Assembly (NCBI GenBank): GCA_012965975.1
Contig: DTRM01000042.1
Location: 1-38,087, forward strand
DNA from: Chromatiaceae bacterium
GTDB lineage: Bacteria; Pseudomonadota; Gammaproteobacteria; DTRM01
Length of the DNA: 38,087 nucleotides
Reading direction: 5' to 3'
The notes under the pieces: generated by a model
Seen by the model: only the letters and a program-made list of their open reading frames with translations
Databases searched by the model: none
Told to the model about the DNA's origin: nothing
Shown here: one piece after another, positions 1-9,726 of the stretch
Position numbering within the stretch: the stretch's first letter is position 1
Layout: each line of letters begins with the position of its first letter
Position numbers and translations under genes: made by a program

Positions 1-99
1 CGCCAAGCCACCGGTGCAGGATTCGGCGACGCTCAGCCTTAGACCTGAGCGGATCATGGACTGGGCCAGTACGGTGGCCATGCGTTTTGTTTCTTTCAC
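1..99 (-). CDS. pncC: PncC/CinA C-terminal domain-like nicotinamide-nucleotide amidase, 5' part only (runs off the window)
   Basis: Reverse complement from GTG at 99 reads VKETKRMATVLAQSMIRSGLRLSVAESCTGGLA; the (L)xVAESCTGGL motif is typical of the CinA C-terminal domain. Not in the ORF track because it is truncated. Confidence 0.75.
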   Translation of the reverse strand, partial: MKETKRMATVLAQSMIRSGLRLSVAESCTGGLA

Positions 100-239
100 C
101 TGTAGATCACCCTCATGACACTTGGATGAATTGAAACACGATGGGTGAAATAAATCGCCTTGCTTGTCGCCATCAGTCTTGCCGTACCCCCGACGGGGTA
201 CTGGATTGTGCCGATGTTGGGCATGGGCTTTGAACCATG

Positions 240-270
240 CTAGCCCACTCCCTGAGGGAGAGGGCCTTTT
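240..270. repeat. REP-like GC-rich hairpin element (CTCCCTGAGGGAG)
   Basis: CTCCC-TGA-GGGAG inverted repeat; related sequence recurs near 9576-9675 and 24018-24048. Confidence 0.5.
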
Positions 271-361
271 TCTTGGGATGGGGGGGGCTCTTCCTTGAAG
301 GAGAGGTGATTATTGCTGATCGGCTTGAATCTTGGGCCCGGTGTCTTTACTCTTTCTCTCT

Positions 362-2962
362 ATGGGCACAACGCAGGAAAAGGTCAAAACCCCCGTCCAT
401 ACGCCCATGATGCGCCAGTATCTGCGCATTAAGGCTGAACATCCCCATATTCTGGTGTTCTATCGGATGGGTGACTTCTACGAGCTGTTTTTTGATGATG
501 CCCGACGTGCCGCCAGGCTGCTCGACATTACCTTGACGGCGCGTGGCCAGTCGGCGGGCGAACCGATCCCGATGGCGGGCATCCCTTATCATGCGGCGGA
601 AAATTATCTGGCGCGATTGGTTCGTCGTGGCGAGTCGGTGGCGATCTGTGAACAAATCGGCGACCCGGCGACCAGCAAGGGGCCGGTTGAACGTAAGGTG
701 GTCCGCATCGTCACGCCGGGGACGGTCACGGACGAGGCGCTGCTTGATGACCGTCGCGACAATCTGATCGTGGCACTGCACCGCAACGGAGAGGCCTTCG
801 GGCTCGCGGTACTGGATATGGCCAGTGGTCGTTTTGTGCTGATTGAAGAACGCGGTGATGAGGCCTTGCTGGCTGAAATCGAGCGCTTGCAACCTGCCGA
901 ACTGCTGATTGATGAAAATGCCACCCTGCCCGGGGATCTGCGTGATCTGTCTGGGTTATGTCGACGGCCGCCTTGGCACTTTGATCACGATAGCGCGCGG
1001 CAACTGTTGCTGGATCAGTTGGGTACCCATGACCTCAGCGGGTTTGGCTGTGAACAACACACGTTGGGGATATCCGCGGCTGGGGCACTGCTGCAATATT
1101 TGCAAGAAACCCAGCCCGGGCCACTGCCGCATATTCGTGCGTTGCATCATGAGTCGCACGATGACACCGTGGCGCTGGACGCGGCGACCCGACGCAACCT
1201 CGAACTCGAACACAGCCTCTCTGGACAACCCGAAGCGACGCTGGCGGGGGTCATGGATCGCACCGCGACCTCAATGGGAAGCCGTCTGCTGCGTCGCTGG
1301 ATCAATCGGCCCATCCGCGATCGCCAGCTACTGAACCAACGGCATGCGGCCATCGCGGCACTGCTGCAACACAACGACGACGAGCCGCTGCACGATCAGT
1401 TGCGCTCGATTGGCGATATCGAGCGCATTCTGTCGCGTGTATCCCTCGGCTCGGCACGTCCGCGTGATCTGACCACGCTGCGTGCCGCACTACAGGCCTT
1501 ACCTGATCTGCAAAAGGGATTGACGGAATTGCCTGCCGAACGCCTGCTGGCCATTCGTGAGCGTATCCGTGAACACCCGGAGACCGCCGACCTGCTCAGT
1601 CGCGCGCTAATCGAGTCACCACCCATGTTGATTCGTGACGGTGGCGTCATCGCGGGCGGCTACGATGCCGAACTCGATGAATTGCGCGCGCTGTCCGAAA
1701 ATGCCGATCAATATCTCACTGATCTTGAAAGCCGCGAACGCGAACGCACTGGCATTGCCACGCTCAAGGTGGGCTATAACCGTGTACACGGTTACTACAT
1801 CGAAATCAGCCGACTGCACTCCGATAAGGTACCTGCGGATTATCAACGCCGACAAACACTGAAGGCGATGGAACGCTTCATCACCCCTGAACTCAAATCA
1901 TTCGAAGACAAGGTATTAAGTGCACGCGGACGTTCTCTTGCCTGCGAAAAGGCCTTGTACGAACAGCTGCTACACACGCTGCAACAACAGTTGGCGCCGC
2001 TGCAAGACTGTGCGCAGGGACTCGCCGAACTGGATGTTCTGGTCAATCTGGCGGAGCGTGCGCGTCACCTGAACCTGCATCAACCTAGACTCAGCGACAA
2101 ATCCGGCATCCAGATCAAAGGGGGTCGTCACCCCGTGGTCGAACGCGCGATTGATCAGGCCTTTGTCGCCAATGACGTCAACTTAAACGAGCAGCGTCGC
2201 ATGCTGATTATTACTGGCCCCAACATGGGCGGTAAATCAACCTATATGCGTCAGACTGCATTGATCGTGCTACTCGCCTGCATCGGCAGTTTTGTGCCCG
2301 CAAAAAGTGCCGTGGTCGGTCCCGTTGACCGAATCTTTACCCGCATTGGCGCCGCCGATGATCTGGCTGGGGGACGTTCTACCTTTATGGTGGAAATGAC
2401 GGAAACCGCCAACATCCTGCATCACGCGACACGCAACAGTCTGGTTCTGATGGACGAGGTGGGACGCGGCACCAGCACCTTTGATGGCTTGTCGCTGGCA
2501 TGGTCGTGCGCAATCAGCCTAGCGGCCGAGATCCGCGCCTATACCCTGTTTGCGACACACTATTTTGAACTCACCACCCTGCCAGAAGACTATAGTGGTA
2601 TCGTTAATGTTCATGTCGATGCGATCGAACACGGTGATTCGGTGGTGTTTTTACATGCGGTAAAAGAAGGTGCCGCGAGCCAGAGTTACGGGCTGCAAGT
2701 TGCGGCGCTCGCGGGTGTACCCTTATCCGTAATTGCACGCGCCCGCGAACGTCTGCGACAATTGGAAGATATCGCGGCTCATCGCAATCCCAACATGGAG
2801 TCCGGTGACCAGATACCACTGTTCAATGCATCAATGCCCAGCCCGGTAATGGATTTTGTCGACGCCCTCAAACCAGACGATTTATCACCGAAACAGGCGC
2901 TCGAAACGCTCTATAAGTTAAAACAATTGCAACAAGCCGAATCATCAGAGACAAAAAAATAA
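362..2962 (+). CDS. mutS: DNA mismatch repair protein MutS
   Basis: [32 protein letters not shown]-terminus, Walker [41 protein letters not shown]. Start at ATG 362 preferred over ORF start 332. Confidence 0.97.
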   Translation: MGTTQEKVKTPVHTPMMRQYLRIKAEHPHILVFYRMGDFYELFFDDARRAARLLDITLTARGQSAGEPIPMAGIPYHAAENYLARLVRRGESVAICEQIGDPATSKGPVERKVVRIVTPGTVTDEALLDDRRDNLIVALHRNGEAFGLAVLDMASGRFVLIEERGDEALLAEIERLQPAELLIDENATLPGDLRDLSGLCRRPPWHFDHDSARQLLLDQLGTHDLSGFGCEQHTLGISAAGALLQYLQETQPGPLPHIRALHHESHDDTVALDAATRRNLELEHSLSGQPEATLAGVMDRTATSMGSRLLRRWINRPIRDRQLLNQRHAAIAALLQHNDDEPLHDQLRSIGDIERILSRVSLGSARPRDLTTLRAALQALPDLQKGLTELPAERLLAIRERIREHPETADLLSRALIESPPMLIRDGGVIAGGYDAELDELRALSENADQYLTDLESRERERTGIATLKVGYNRVHGYYIEISRLHSDKVPADYQRRQTLKAMERFITPELKSFEDKVLSARGRSLACEKALYEQLLHTLQQQLAPLQDCAQGLAELDVLVNLAERARHLNLHQPRLSDKSGIQIKGGRHPVVERAIDQAFVANDVNLNEQRRMLIITGPNMGGKSTYMRQTALIVLLACIGSFVPAKSAVVGPVDRIFTRIGAADDLAGGRSTFMVEMTETANILHHATRNSLVLMDEVGRGTSTFDGLSLAWSCAISLAAEIRAYTLFATHYFELTTLPEDYSGIVNVHVDAIEHGDSVVFLHAVKEGAASQSYGLQVAALAGVPLSVIARARERLRQLEDIAAHRNPNMESGDQIPLFNASMPSPVMDFVDALKPDDLSPKQALETLYKLKQLQQAESSETKK

Positions 2963-3285
2963 TGACCTACATCGTTACCGAAAACTGCATCAAGTGTAAG
3001 TACACCGACTGTGTCGAGGTCTGTCCGGTTGATTGCTTTCATGAGGGTCCCAACTTTCTGGTGATCGACCCGGAGGAATGCATCGACTGCACACTATGTG
3101 TGCCCGAGTGTCCGATCGATGCGATTTATAGTGAAGATGATCTACCCGACAACATGCATCACTTTCTCGAACTGAATGAATCGCTGTCGGCGAAATGGCC
3201 GGTGATTACGGATCAGAAAGATGCGCCAGACGATGCCAATGAATGGAATGGCAAGCCGGATAAGCTTCAGTATTTGGAACGCTGA
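2962..3285 (+). CDS. fdxA: 7Fe ferredoxin (3Fe-4S/4Fe-4S)
   Basis: [18 protein letters not shown] and [16 protein letters not shown] cysteine motifs; TAATG overlap with the mutS stop. Confidence 0.93.
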   Translation: MTYIVTENCIKCKYTDCVEVCPVDCFHEGPNFLVIDPEECIDCTLCVPECPIDAIYSEDDLPDNMHHFLELNESLSAKWPVITDQKDAPDDANEWNGKPDKLQYLER

Positions 3286-3339
3286 TTTAAAGAACCCTCA
3301 CCGCGGCCCTCTCCCAGACGATGGGGGGGATAAATCAGC

Positions 3340-5100
3340 TTACCGTGCAACCAATCGACGCGGGATCAGTGGGCTGTTGCCACTGACGTGATGGCCAAGA
3401 AATTCTGCAAAATCGTTGGCGCGCAAGGGCTTGCTATACAGAAACCCCTGCACTTGATCGCAGCCCTGCTCGGCAAGGATGCGCAACTGCCCTGGTGTTT
3501 CCACGCCTTCTGCGACAATGGTTTTCTTCAGTCGGTGTCCCATCGCAATGATCGCCGCCGTGATGGCTGCGTCATCGTCATTTGACTCCATATCACGTAC
3601 AAACGAGCGATCAATTTTTAACGTATCCACTGGAAAGTCTCGCAGGTAGCTCAGCGATGAGTAACCGGTGCCAAAATCATCAATCGCCAACTTCAGTCCT
3701 TGCGCCTTGAGTTCGTTGAGAATGTAACTACTCTCCAGCGTGTCGCGCATCACCATGGTTTCCGTCAACTCCAACTGAATCTGACTTGCGTTCACCGGGA
3801 CATTATCTAGGGTGCGACGAATCATTCGGGTCAAACCACCGCCACGAAACTGCCGCGCCGACAGATTGATACCGATCCGAATCGCTGGCAACCCCGCTCG
3901 TCGCCACGCCACCGCTTGAGAGCAAGCCGTATAAAACACCCATTCGCCAATACTGGAAATCAAATTGGTTTCTTCCGCCAACCCGATAAATGACTCGGGC
4001 ATAACCACGCAGTCACCATGGCCTGGATACCAGCGAATCAAGGCCTCCGCACCTAACAGCGTCTGCGTTTCAACGTCGACAATGGGCTGATAAAACAGCT
4101 CAAATTCTTCGCGCGCCAGTGCCCGTCGCAGGTCGCGTTCCAGCGTCAAGCGCTGCAGCATTTCGGAGTGCATGCCATCGGTGTAAATCTGGTAGGTGTT
4201 TTTACCTGAATCCTTGGCTCGGTACAGCGCCTTATCAGCATTCTTGAGCAACTCATCGGCGGTCTCACCACCCCCGGGGGCCATTGAAATACCGATACTG
4301 GTGCTGATAGTGACGTGTTGGCCAACGACACGATAAGGCTGGGCAACCGAGGCCAAGGCCTTTTCCGCCACCGAAATGACCGCATTGAAACTCGACGCAT
4401 CATCGAGCAACAGCGCAAACTCATCACCCCCCAAGCGGGCGACGGTATCACTCGCTCGCACACAACCCACCAAGCGCTGCGCAACATCTTTTAACAAGCC
4501 ATCCCCCGCGTCATGCCCAAACTGGTCGTTCACTTCCTTAAAACCATCCAGATCAAGAAACACGACCGCCGGCCCTTTCTTGTCACGATGATGGCGTAAC
4601 AACGAACGATCCAGTCGACGGGTGAACAATGTGCGATTCGCCAGTTCCGTCAGTGCATCGAAATGCGCCAGCCAGGTCAGTCGACGTTCGGTTTTCTTGC
4701 GTTCAATGGCATAGCGCATGACACGATACAGTTGTTCATGTCCTGTTTCCGAGCGCAGAAGAAAATCCTGGGCACCATGTTTGATCGCCTCAACCGCAAA
4801 TTCAGGATCGGCGTTATTGCTAAGTGCAATCACCGGCAGATCAGCCGTCAAGCTACGCAGTGCGGGAGGCAGGCTGCCGACAGGTAGGGTATCGGCAAGA
4901 TCAAGATCAATCAGTACGGTACAAAAGGATTGCTGCGACAACAACTGGCAGGCGTCCTCAATGCTCTCGATGTGCAGAATGTCGTACTGGGAGTCTGGCA
5001 GTTCGTCGAGCGCGCCTTCCAGCAGACATCGGTCCGCTGGGTCGTCACTGATCAGCAAGATATGCCGACCGATATTTTGTGATTCCGCCGCTCTACCCAT
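3340..5100 (-). CDS. Response regulator with REC-GGDEF-EAL architecture (c-di-GMP turnover)
   Basis: N-terminal receiver-like region (ILLISDDPADRCLLEG...), RLGGDEFALLLDD, and EAL domain with GAEALIRW, ELTETMVM, AIDDFGTGYSSLSYLRDFPVDTLKIDRSF. Confidence 0.93.
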   Translation of the reverse strand: MGRAAESQNIGRHILLISDDPADRCLLEGALDELPDSQYDILHIESIEDACQLLSQQSFCTVLIDLDLADTLPVGSLPPALRSLTADLPVIALSNNADPEFAVEAIKHGAQDFLLRSETGHEQLYRVMRYAIERKKTERRLTWLAHFDALTELANRTLFTRRLDRSLLRHHRDKKGPAVVFLDLDGFKEVNDQFGHDAGDGLLKDVAQRLVGCVRASDTVARLGGDEFALLLDDASSFNAVISVAEKALASVAQPYRVVGQHVTISTSIGISMAPGGGETADELLKNADKALYRAKDSGKNTYQIYTDGMHSEMLQRLTLERDLRRALAREEFELFYQPIVDVETQTLLGAEALIRWYPGHGDCVVMPESFIGLAEETNLISSIGEWVFYTACSQAVAWRRAGLPAIRIGINLSARQFRGGGLTRMIRRTLDNVPVNASQIQLELTETMVMRDTLESSYILNELKAQGLKLAIDDFGTGYSSLSYLRDFPVDTLKIDRSFVRDMESNDDDAAITAAIIAMGHRLKKTIVAEGVETPGQLRILAEQGCDQVQGFLYSKPLRANDFAEFLGHHVSGNSPLIPRRLVAR

Positions 5101-5164
5101 GCCGCGAAGACCCCGCTCATTCGGCTTTGAGATAATAAGCGTATCGGCCTGATTTTATGGGACT

Positions 5165-5593
5165 TTAATAAGCAAAATCATTACTGAGATCGAACCGATA
5201 CTTGGCGCTGATCGACTGCTTTTCCTGCGGATACTGCCGTTGCAGAAACTCAATCAGATCATCTGCACACATGGTGTGGCAGTCAATGAACCCCTGCACC
5301 TCAACCAGCCCTAGGGTGTCAAAAACGACCTCTCGAGTCTGACCCTTTTTGCAGGAACCGAGATCAAACGACTCGGTTATAGAGTCGCTAAAAATGTTGT
5401 GATAGAACGGGTCGTTATTGGGAAAGCCAACGGATTGTCCTACCTTTATCTGCAGATGCTGCACGCTGAACGCTTTGTTCTTCTGGGATACTTCATGGTC
5501 TGCTGACTAGGCAATGCCGGCTTGTAGACCACCCAATACAATCCAGACCGTAAATTTCTGCGGGAAACGAAGCGATTGAAAAATAATATTCAC
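5165..5593 (-). pseudogene. Cupredoxin-like (methylamine utilization protein-type) secreted protein interrupted by in-frame TAG in the signal-peptide region
   Basis: The 99-aa ORF (KVGQSVGFPNNDPFYHNIFS...FDLG) extends upstream in the same frame: MNIIFQSLRFPQKFTVWIVLGGLQAGIA-TAG-SADHEVSQKNKAFSVQHLQIKVGQSV. TAG is at 5509-5507. Confidence 0.65.
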
Positions 5594-5673
5594 GCACTAT
5601 AGAGTCCAGATTTCGTGGCTTCTGGAGTCAGGATGATGGGGGGTGAAGCGTTGAATCCGGATCCGATGTCGGC

Positions 5674-6684
5674 CTAAAACCGCTCTAGGCTGTCTACCCG
5701 AATGTGTTCTGCTGCCGCACCCCACTCCACCAACAAGGCCTTTGCGGACTCAATGGCGGCACCGGGCGCAGTCACGTAAAAATCATAGCCAGACAAATCG
5801 GAGTGGTCCTCACGAATTATCCGCATTCGGCGTAGAAAGTCGGCCTCAAGGTCCTCAGGCTCGACGTGCTGGTTGCGCCCCAGCGAGGTATAGATAAACT
5901 CGTCAAATGCATCGGCCCAGGAGCGACAGTAATTATCCATATAGTGGCCATCCTCTTCGCTGGTGATCCAGTAGAGGTGCATGCCCTGATCCCGTTCCAG
6001 TGCTACCGCGTGTTCAATCAAACTCTTGATCGGGCCGAAGCCGATGTCATAGGCAATCATGATGATGGGGCGTTCAGATTCTTCATCCAGAATAAACGAA
6101 CCCCATGGGCCACGAATGTTTAACTTCGATGAAGTTTTCAGTGCCTCAAATATATATTGTGAAAACTCATCGTCCGGATTGTCACGAATATGAAACTGGA
6201 GATGCATGGCATTGCACGGACAACTGGCGACCGACTTGTTGCGCGGCCGAATACCATCGGCCAGCAATGTGACGTGTTGGCCGGCAAGAAAATGCAGGGT
6301 ACTGGATCGTGGCGTGCGCAACTGCAACAACATGATATGCTCGGCAACGCGCTCAATCTTGGTGACCTTGGTTTCAATTTCCTGAACGGGAATATCTTCC
6401 GGTCTGGAATACTCAAACGCCTCGATCACCAGATCGGATGCGGGCTTCGCTCGACATAACAATACGCCCCCAGCCGACTTGTCGGCCTCTGACAACTGAA
6501 AGTCGTGATGTTCAATCGATGCCAACTCGCCTTTTATGATACGTCCCTTGCAGTCACCACAGGATCCGCCGCTGCAACTGTAGTTGAGATTCATACCCGC
6601 CCTGAGTCCGGCCTCCAGCACGGTTTCATGCTCATCAATCTCAAAGTGATGCCCGCTAGGTTGAATGGTCACCGTAAACGGCAT
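5674..6684 (-). CDS. Plant-type 2Fe-2S ferredoxin fused to divergent ferredoxin reductase-like domain
   Basis: CSGGSCGDCKGRI...LLCRA 2Fe-2S ligands; downstream FNR-like fold (HFLAGQHVTLLADGIRPRNKSVAS..., GFGPIKSLIEHAV). Start overlaps the dsrS stop (TGATG). Confidence 0.82.
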   Translation of the reverse strand: MPFTVTIQPSGHHFEIDEHETVLEAGLRAGMNLNYSCSGGSCGDCKGRIIKGELASIEHHDFQLSEADKSAGGVLLCRAKPASDLVIEAFEYSRPEDIPVQEIETKVTKIERVAEHIMLLQLRTPRSSTLHFLAGQHVTLLADGIRPRNKSVASCPCNAMHLQFHIRDNPDDEFSQYIFEALKTSSKLNIRGPWGSFILDEESERPIIMIAYDIGFGPIKSLIEHAVALERDQGMHLYWITSEEDGHYMDNYCRSWADAFDEFIYTSLGRNQHVEPEDLEADFLRRMRIIREDHSDLSGYDFYVTAPGAAIESAKALLVEWGAAAEHIRVDSLERF

Positions 6685-7817
6685 CAGATCTTGCCTGTGA
6701 GGATCGAAAACTGCTCAAAAACCGGGTTTGTCACCGGTTCGATCTTGCGGCGCATCAAGCTTCCAATCGCAGTTGAATGGGAAAATACAGGCCTGACCAC
6801 AGGATAACCCAAACTCGCCAGTATAATCATCGCGCGAATTTCTCGACTCAACTCCGGCAGCGCATCGCGCACTTCGATAAGACCTTCGGGTGTGATATCG
6901 GGCGCCTCGCCGGTGCTAATTGCATCCGCCAACTGCAGTACCTCGTCGATAATCAGATCCATATCTCGCACGGGTTTAAACGGCTTGGCCAAGGCGGCCA
7001 GGCTATCGAACAGCTCATTCACTACGTCCTGATTAAGTGGCTTTTCTAGTACCATCGCGGCAATATCGATCTGCTTTTGCCCTTGCGGGGAAAACAAAGC
7101 GAGCAGTGAGGCGGCAACGGGGTTTTCCATCTCGGCCAAAGACACCAACTTATTACGAGTTGTTTCGAGCTTGGGGTGAGGGCCACCGAGATCAAGTAAC
7201 GGTGCGGAATCACTGTTAAGAAAACCCAGAAGGTAGGCATTCTTGCGCTGCCCACTTTTCCACAATTTTTCCCGATCCTTGTCCGAGATCAAACCCGGCT
7301 GTAAAACCAGTTTCACCGACCGGGCCATCGCGATCGGGCTTTCTTCGAACGGAAGAAATTCAATTAAATATTCCGCCAAAATCGGCCCCATTGCACCGGC
7401 GACAATCTGATCACGTTCCAACATCCGCCTGGCGTGTTCCGCTTCTTGCCGCGTCCACCAAGCTCGCCGTGCGAGTTCATTGGTCAACCCCTCGGCACAC
7501 ACCACCGCAACGACGGCCTCGGGTTCACCCAGCAACAACAACTGAGCCAAATTGTCATCGCGCGCCTGCCCCATACGCGTCCAGCGCTTGAGAAACACCG
7601 GATAGCCACCGGGGGAGCCCATGACATGACCGGAAAGCAACTCTCGAACCAGCTTGATATACTTCTCATCGCGACAATTGGGGCTCAAGGTAACCTTGGC
7701 ATCACCATCGTCTGACAAGGCATGGACACTCATTGATGACTCATTGACCCGAATCGCGAGTGGCTCTGTAGCCAACATCACGTTCAGTCGCAGCGAGTCT
7801 TCTGCGGAAAGTGGCAT
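6684..7817 (-). CDS. dsrS: DsrS-like protein of the dsr operon
   Basis: Position immediately after dsrR; soluble 377-aa protein of unknown function matching the established dsrNRS gene order. Confidence 0.75.
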   Translation of the reverse strand: MPLSAEDSLRLNVMLATEPLAIRVNESSMSVHALSDDGDAKVTLSPNCRDEKYIKLVRELLSGHVMGSPGGYPVFLKRWTRMGQARDDNLAQLLLLGEPEAVVAVVCAEGLTNELARRAWWTRQEAEHARRMLERDQIVAGAMGPILAEYLIEFLPFEESPIAMARSVKLVLQPGLISDKDREKLWKSGQRKNAYLLGFLNSDSAPLLDLGGPHPKLETTRNKLVSLAEMENPVAASLLALFSPQGQKQIDIAAMVLEKPLNQDVVNELFDSLAALAKPFKPVRDMDLIIDEVLQLADAISTGEAPDITPEGLIEVRDALPELSREIRAMIILASLGYPVVRPVFSHSTAIGSLMRRKIEPVTNPVFEQFSILTGKI

Positions 7818-7831
7818 ATTAGCGAACCCGA

Positions 7832-8140
7832 CTACGAACCCTTGGTGTGGGCTGGATCATTGGGGTTGGAAAAAATAAAATGCAATTCGCCTGGCTCAAT
7901 CTCAACAAAGTCGATGACTGTTCCTGCAAGCAAATCCGCTTGCTCACGAGAACAAATAATCATGATGCCTTCGCTCTCATAGCTTTCATCACCCTCAGCC
8001 GCGGCATCGAAACCCATTACGTAATTGAGCGAGCCGTCGTCCTTACGCTCAACCGCAAGGCGTAAGAGCATACCCGCCGAATCACCCTGCTCTGCCGCCT
8101 GTCGAATCTGCTCAGCCGCTGCTTCTGTCGCTGTAATCAT
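7832..8140 (-). CDS. dsrR: DsrR, IscA-like protein lacking the canonical iron-sulfur cysteines
   Basis: A-type carrier-like sequence MITATEAAAEQIRQAA...ERKDDGSLNYVMGFD...FSNPND without the C-terminal CxC; ATGA overlap with the dsrN stop. Confidence 0.85.
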   Translation of the reverse strand: MITATEAAAEQIRQAAEQGDSAGMLLRLAVERKDDGSLNYVMGFDAAAEGDESYESEGIMIICSREQADLLAGTVIDFVEIEPGELHFIFSNPNDPAHTKGS

Positions 8141-9516
8141 GCCCGTGTACACTCCTCTACAAATTTCATAAACCGCTCAGCCCAGCAAAACTCACTGACA
8201 CTGCGCAAATGCGTATAACTCGCTAAAACATTCCGGTAAACGATGCCGTCGTGGTGGCCATCGACACCGCTGCCTCGCTGCACCTCATAGGCAAAGCGAA
8301 CGTCAGGCCCAAGATCCTGCAACCTTGAGTAGTGAAACTCATGCGCGAGAATCGTGTGCTCGCAATCGTCGCTCCCCACACACCACGGATGCTCCCCGGT
8401 CGGTTTTACTCGAGCATAGCCACGCCCCTGTGGCTTTTCCTCCATGATGACATCGGCCTGCAGTGCCCCCACCATACGGCTGGTACGCCCGTCAGACTGA
8501 ATTGACCGGGCAAGATACATCAAACCACCGCACTCGGCGTAGACTGGCATATCCGCTTCGATCGCAGCAAGGATCTGCCGCCGCATGGACTCATTGGCCT
8601 CCAATACAGACAGATGGGTCTCGGGGAATCCTCCACCAATAAACAACGCATCCACCTCCGGCAAATCAGAATCTCTTAACGGACTGAATGGGAGTAATTT
8701 TGCGCCGCAAGCCAGCAATGCCTCTAGATCGTCAGGATAATAGAATCCAAACGCATCGTCCTGAGCGATGCCAATGCGTAGTGGTCGCGATGCGGTATAG
8801 GCCGGTACCCGCTCTGCTACCGAGGCGATGCTGCCAGCGCTTTCACAGATCAACTGAACCGCGTCGAGATCAACCTGGTCGGCGATCAGCGAACCAATGT
8901 CAGCGATCTTCGCATCCGCGAGATCAGTTTCATTGCTTGGCATAAGTCCAAGATGTCTTTCAACAATCTCGAGCTTGGGGTCAACATGGACAGCGCCGAG
9001 TACGGGAACATCGGTGTAGTGCTCGATGACCGCTCTGAGTTTGGCCTCATGGCGACTGCCGCCTAGGCGATTGAGAATCACACCTCCGATTCGTATTTTT
9101 TTATCGAATGCCTGATAACCAAGGATCAGAGGCGCGACGCCACGGGTCATACCACGCGAATCAATCACCAGAATCACCGGTGCATCCAGCAGATGCGCCA
9201 AAGCCGCATTACTGTTACTGCCATCAAGATCGAGGCCATCATACAAGCCCTTGTTGCCTTCGATAATGGCGATATCCGACTCGGCGACCCGCCCGCCAAA
9301 GCCCTGCTGAATCGCCTGTTCTGACATGGTATAGAAATCGAGATTGAAACAACTTCGACCTGCGGCCCGTGACAACCATAGTGGATCAATGTAGTCAGGC
9401 CCTTTCTTGAACGGTTGTACCTTGAGGCCTCGCTGCGCGAATGCCGCGCACAAGCCGATGCTGATCGTAGTCTTACCAGAAGACTTGTGAGCGGCGGAAA
9501 TCAGACAGTGCGGCAT
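8137..9516 (-). CDS. dsrN: DsrN, cobyrinic acid a,c-diamide synthase-like siroheme amidase
   Basis: ISAAHKSSGKTTISIGLCAAF P-loop, QPFKKGPDYIDP, ALFIGGGFPETH, AECGGLMYL glutaminase motifs. Confidence 0.93.
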   Translation of the reverse strand: MPHCLISAAHKSSGKTTISIGLCAAFAQRGLKVQPFKKGPDYIDPLWLSRAAGRSCFNLDFYTMSEQAIQQGFGGRVAESDIAIIEGNKGLYDGLDLDGSNSNAALAHLLDAPVILVIDSRGMTRGVAPLILGYQAFDKKIRIGGVILNRLGGSRHEAKLRAVIEHYTDVPVLGAVHVDPKLEIVERHLGLMPSNETDLADAKIADIGSLIADQVDLDAVQLICESAGSIASVAERVPAYTASRPLRIGIAQDDAFGFYYPDDLEALLACGAKLLPFSPLRDSDLPEVDALFIGGGFPETHLSVLEANESMRRQILAAIEADMPVYAECGGLMYLARSIQSDGRTSRMVGALQADVIMEEKPQGRGYARVKPTGEHPWCVGSDDCEHTILAHEFHYSRLQDLGPDVRFAYEVQRGSGVDGHHDGIVYRNVLASYTHLRSVSEFCWAERFMKFVEECTRA

Positions 9517-9575
9517 AATCAGTCACCAAACGATACGGGGGCGAACCTGATTTGAGTAGGAACTTGATCACTACA

Positions 9576-9675
9576 TCCCTTCTCCCTGCGGGAGAAGGCC
9601 AGGATGAGGGAATATAAAATCATGATGTTAACCTTACAACCCCCTCACCCTAATCCTCTCCCTGAGGGAGAGGGA
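9576..9675. repeat. Paired REP-like hairpins (CCTTCTCCCTGCGGGAGAAGG ... CCTCTCCCTGAGGGAGAGG)
   Basis: Two inverted-repeat units in opposite orientation separated by CCAGGATGAGGG...CCCCCTCACCCTAAT, in the dsrP-dsrN gap. Confidence 0.65.
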
Positions 9676-9726
9676 ATTTATTTCTGCTAGTAGTGGGCGA
9701 GAAAGCCAGAATAAAGGCGACCCTGT

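Noticed and set aside
347-892. 181-aa minus-strand ORF
   Set aside because: Antisense to mutS, which has unmistakable MutS motifs; an out-of-frame by-product of high-GC coding sequence.
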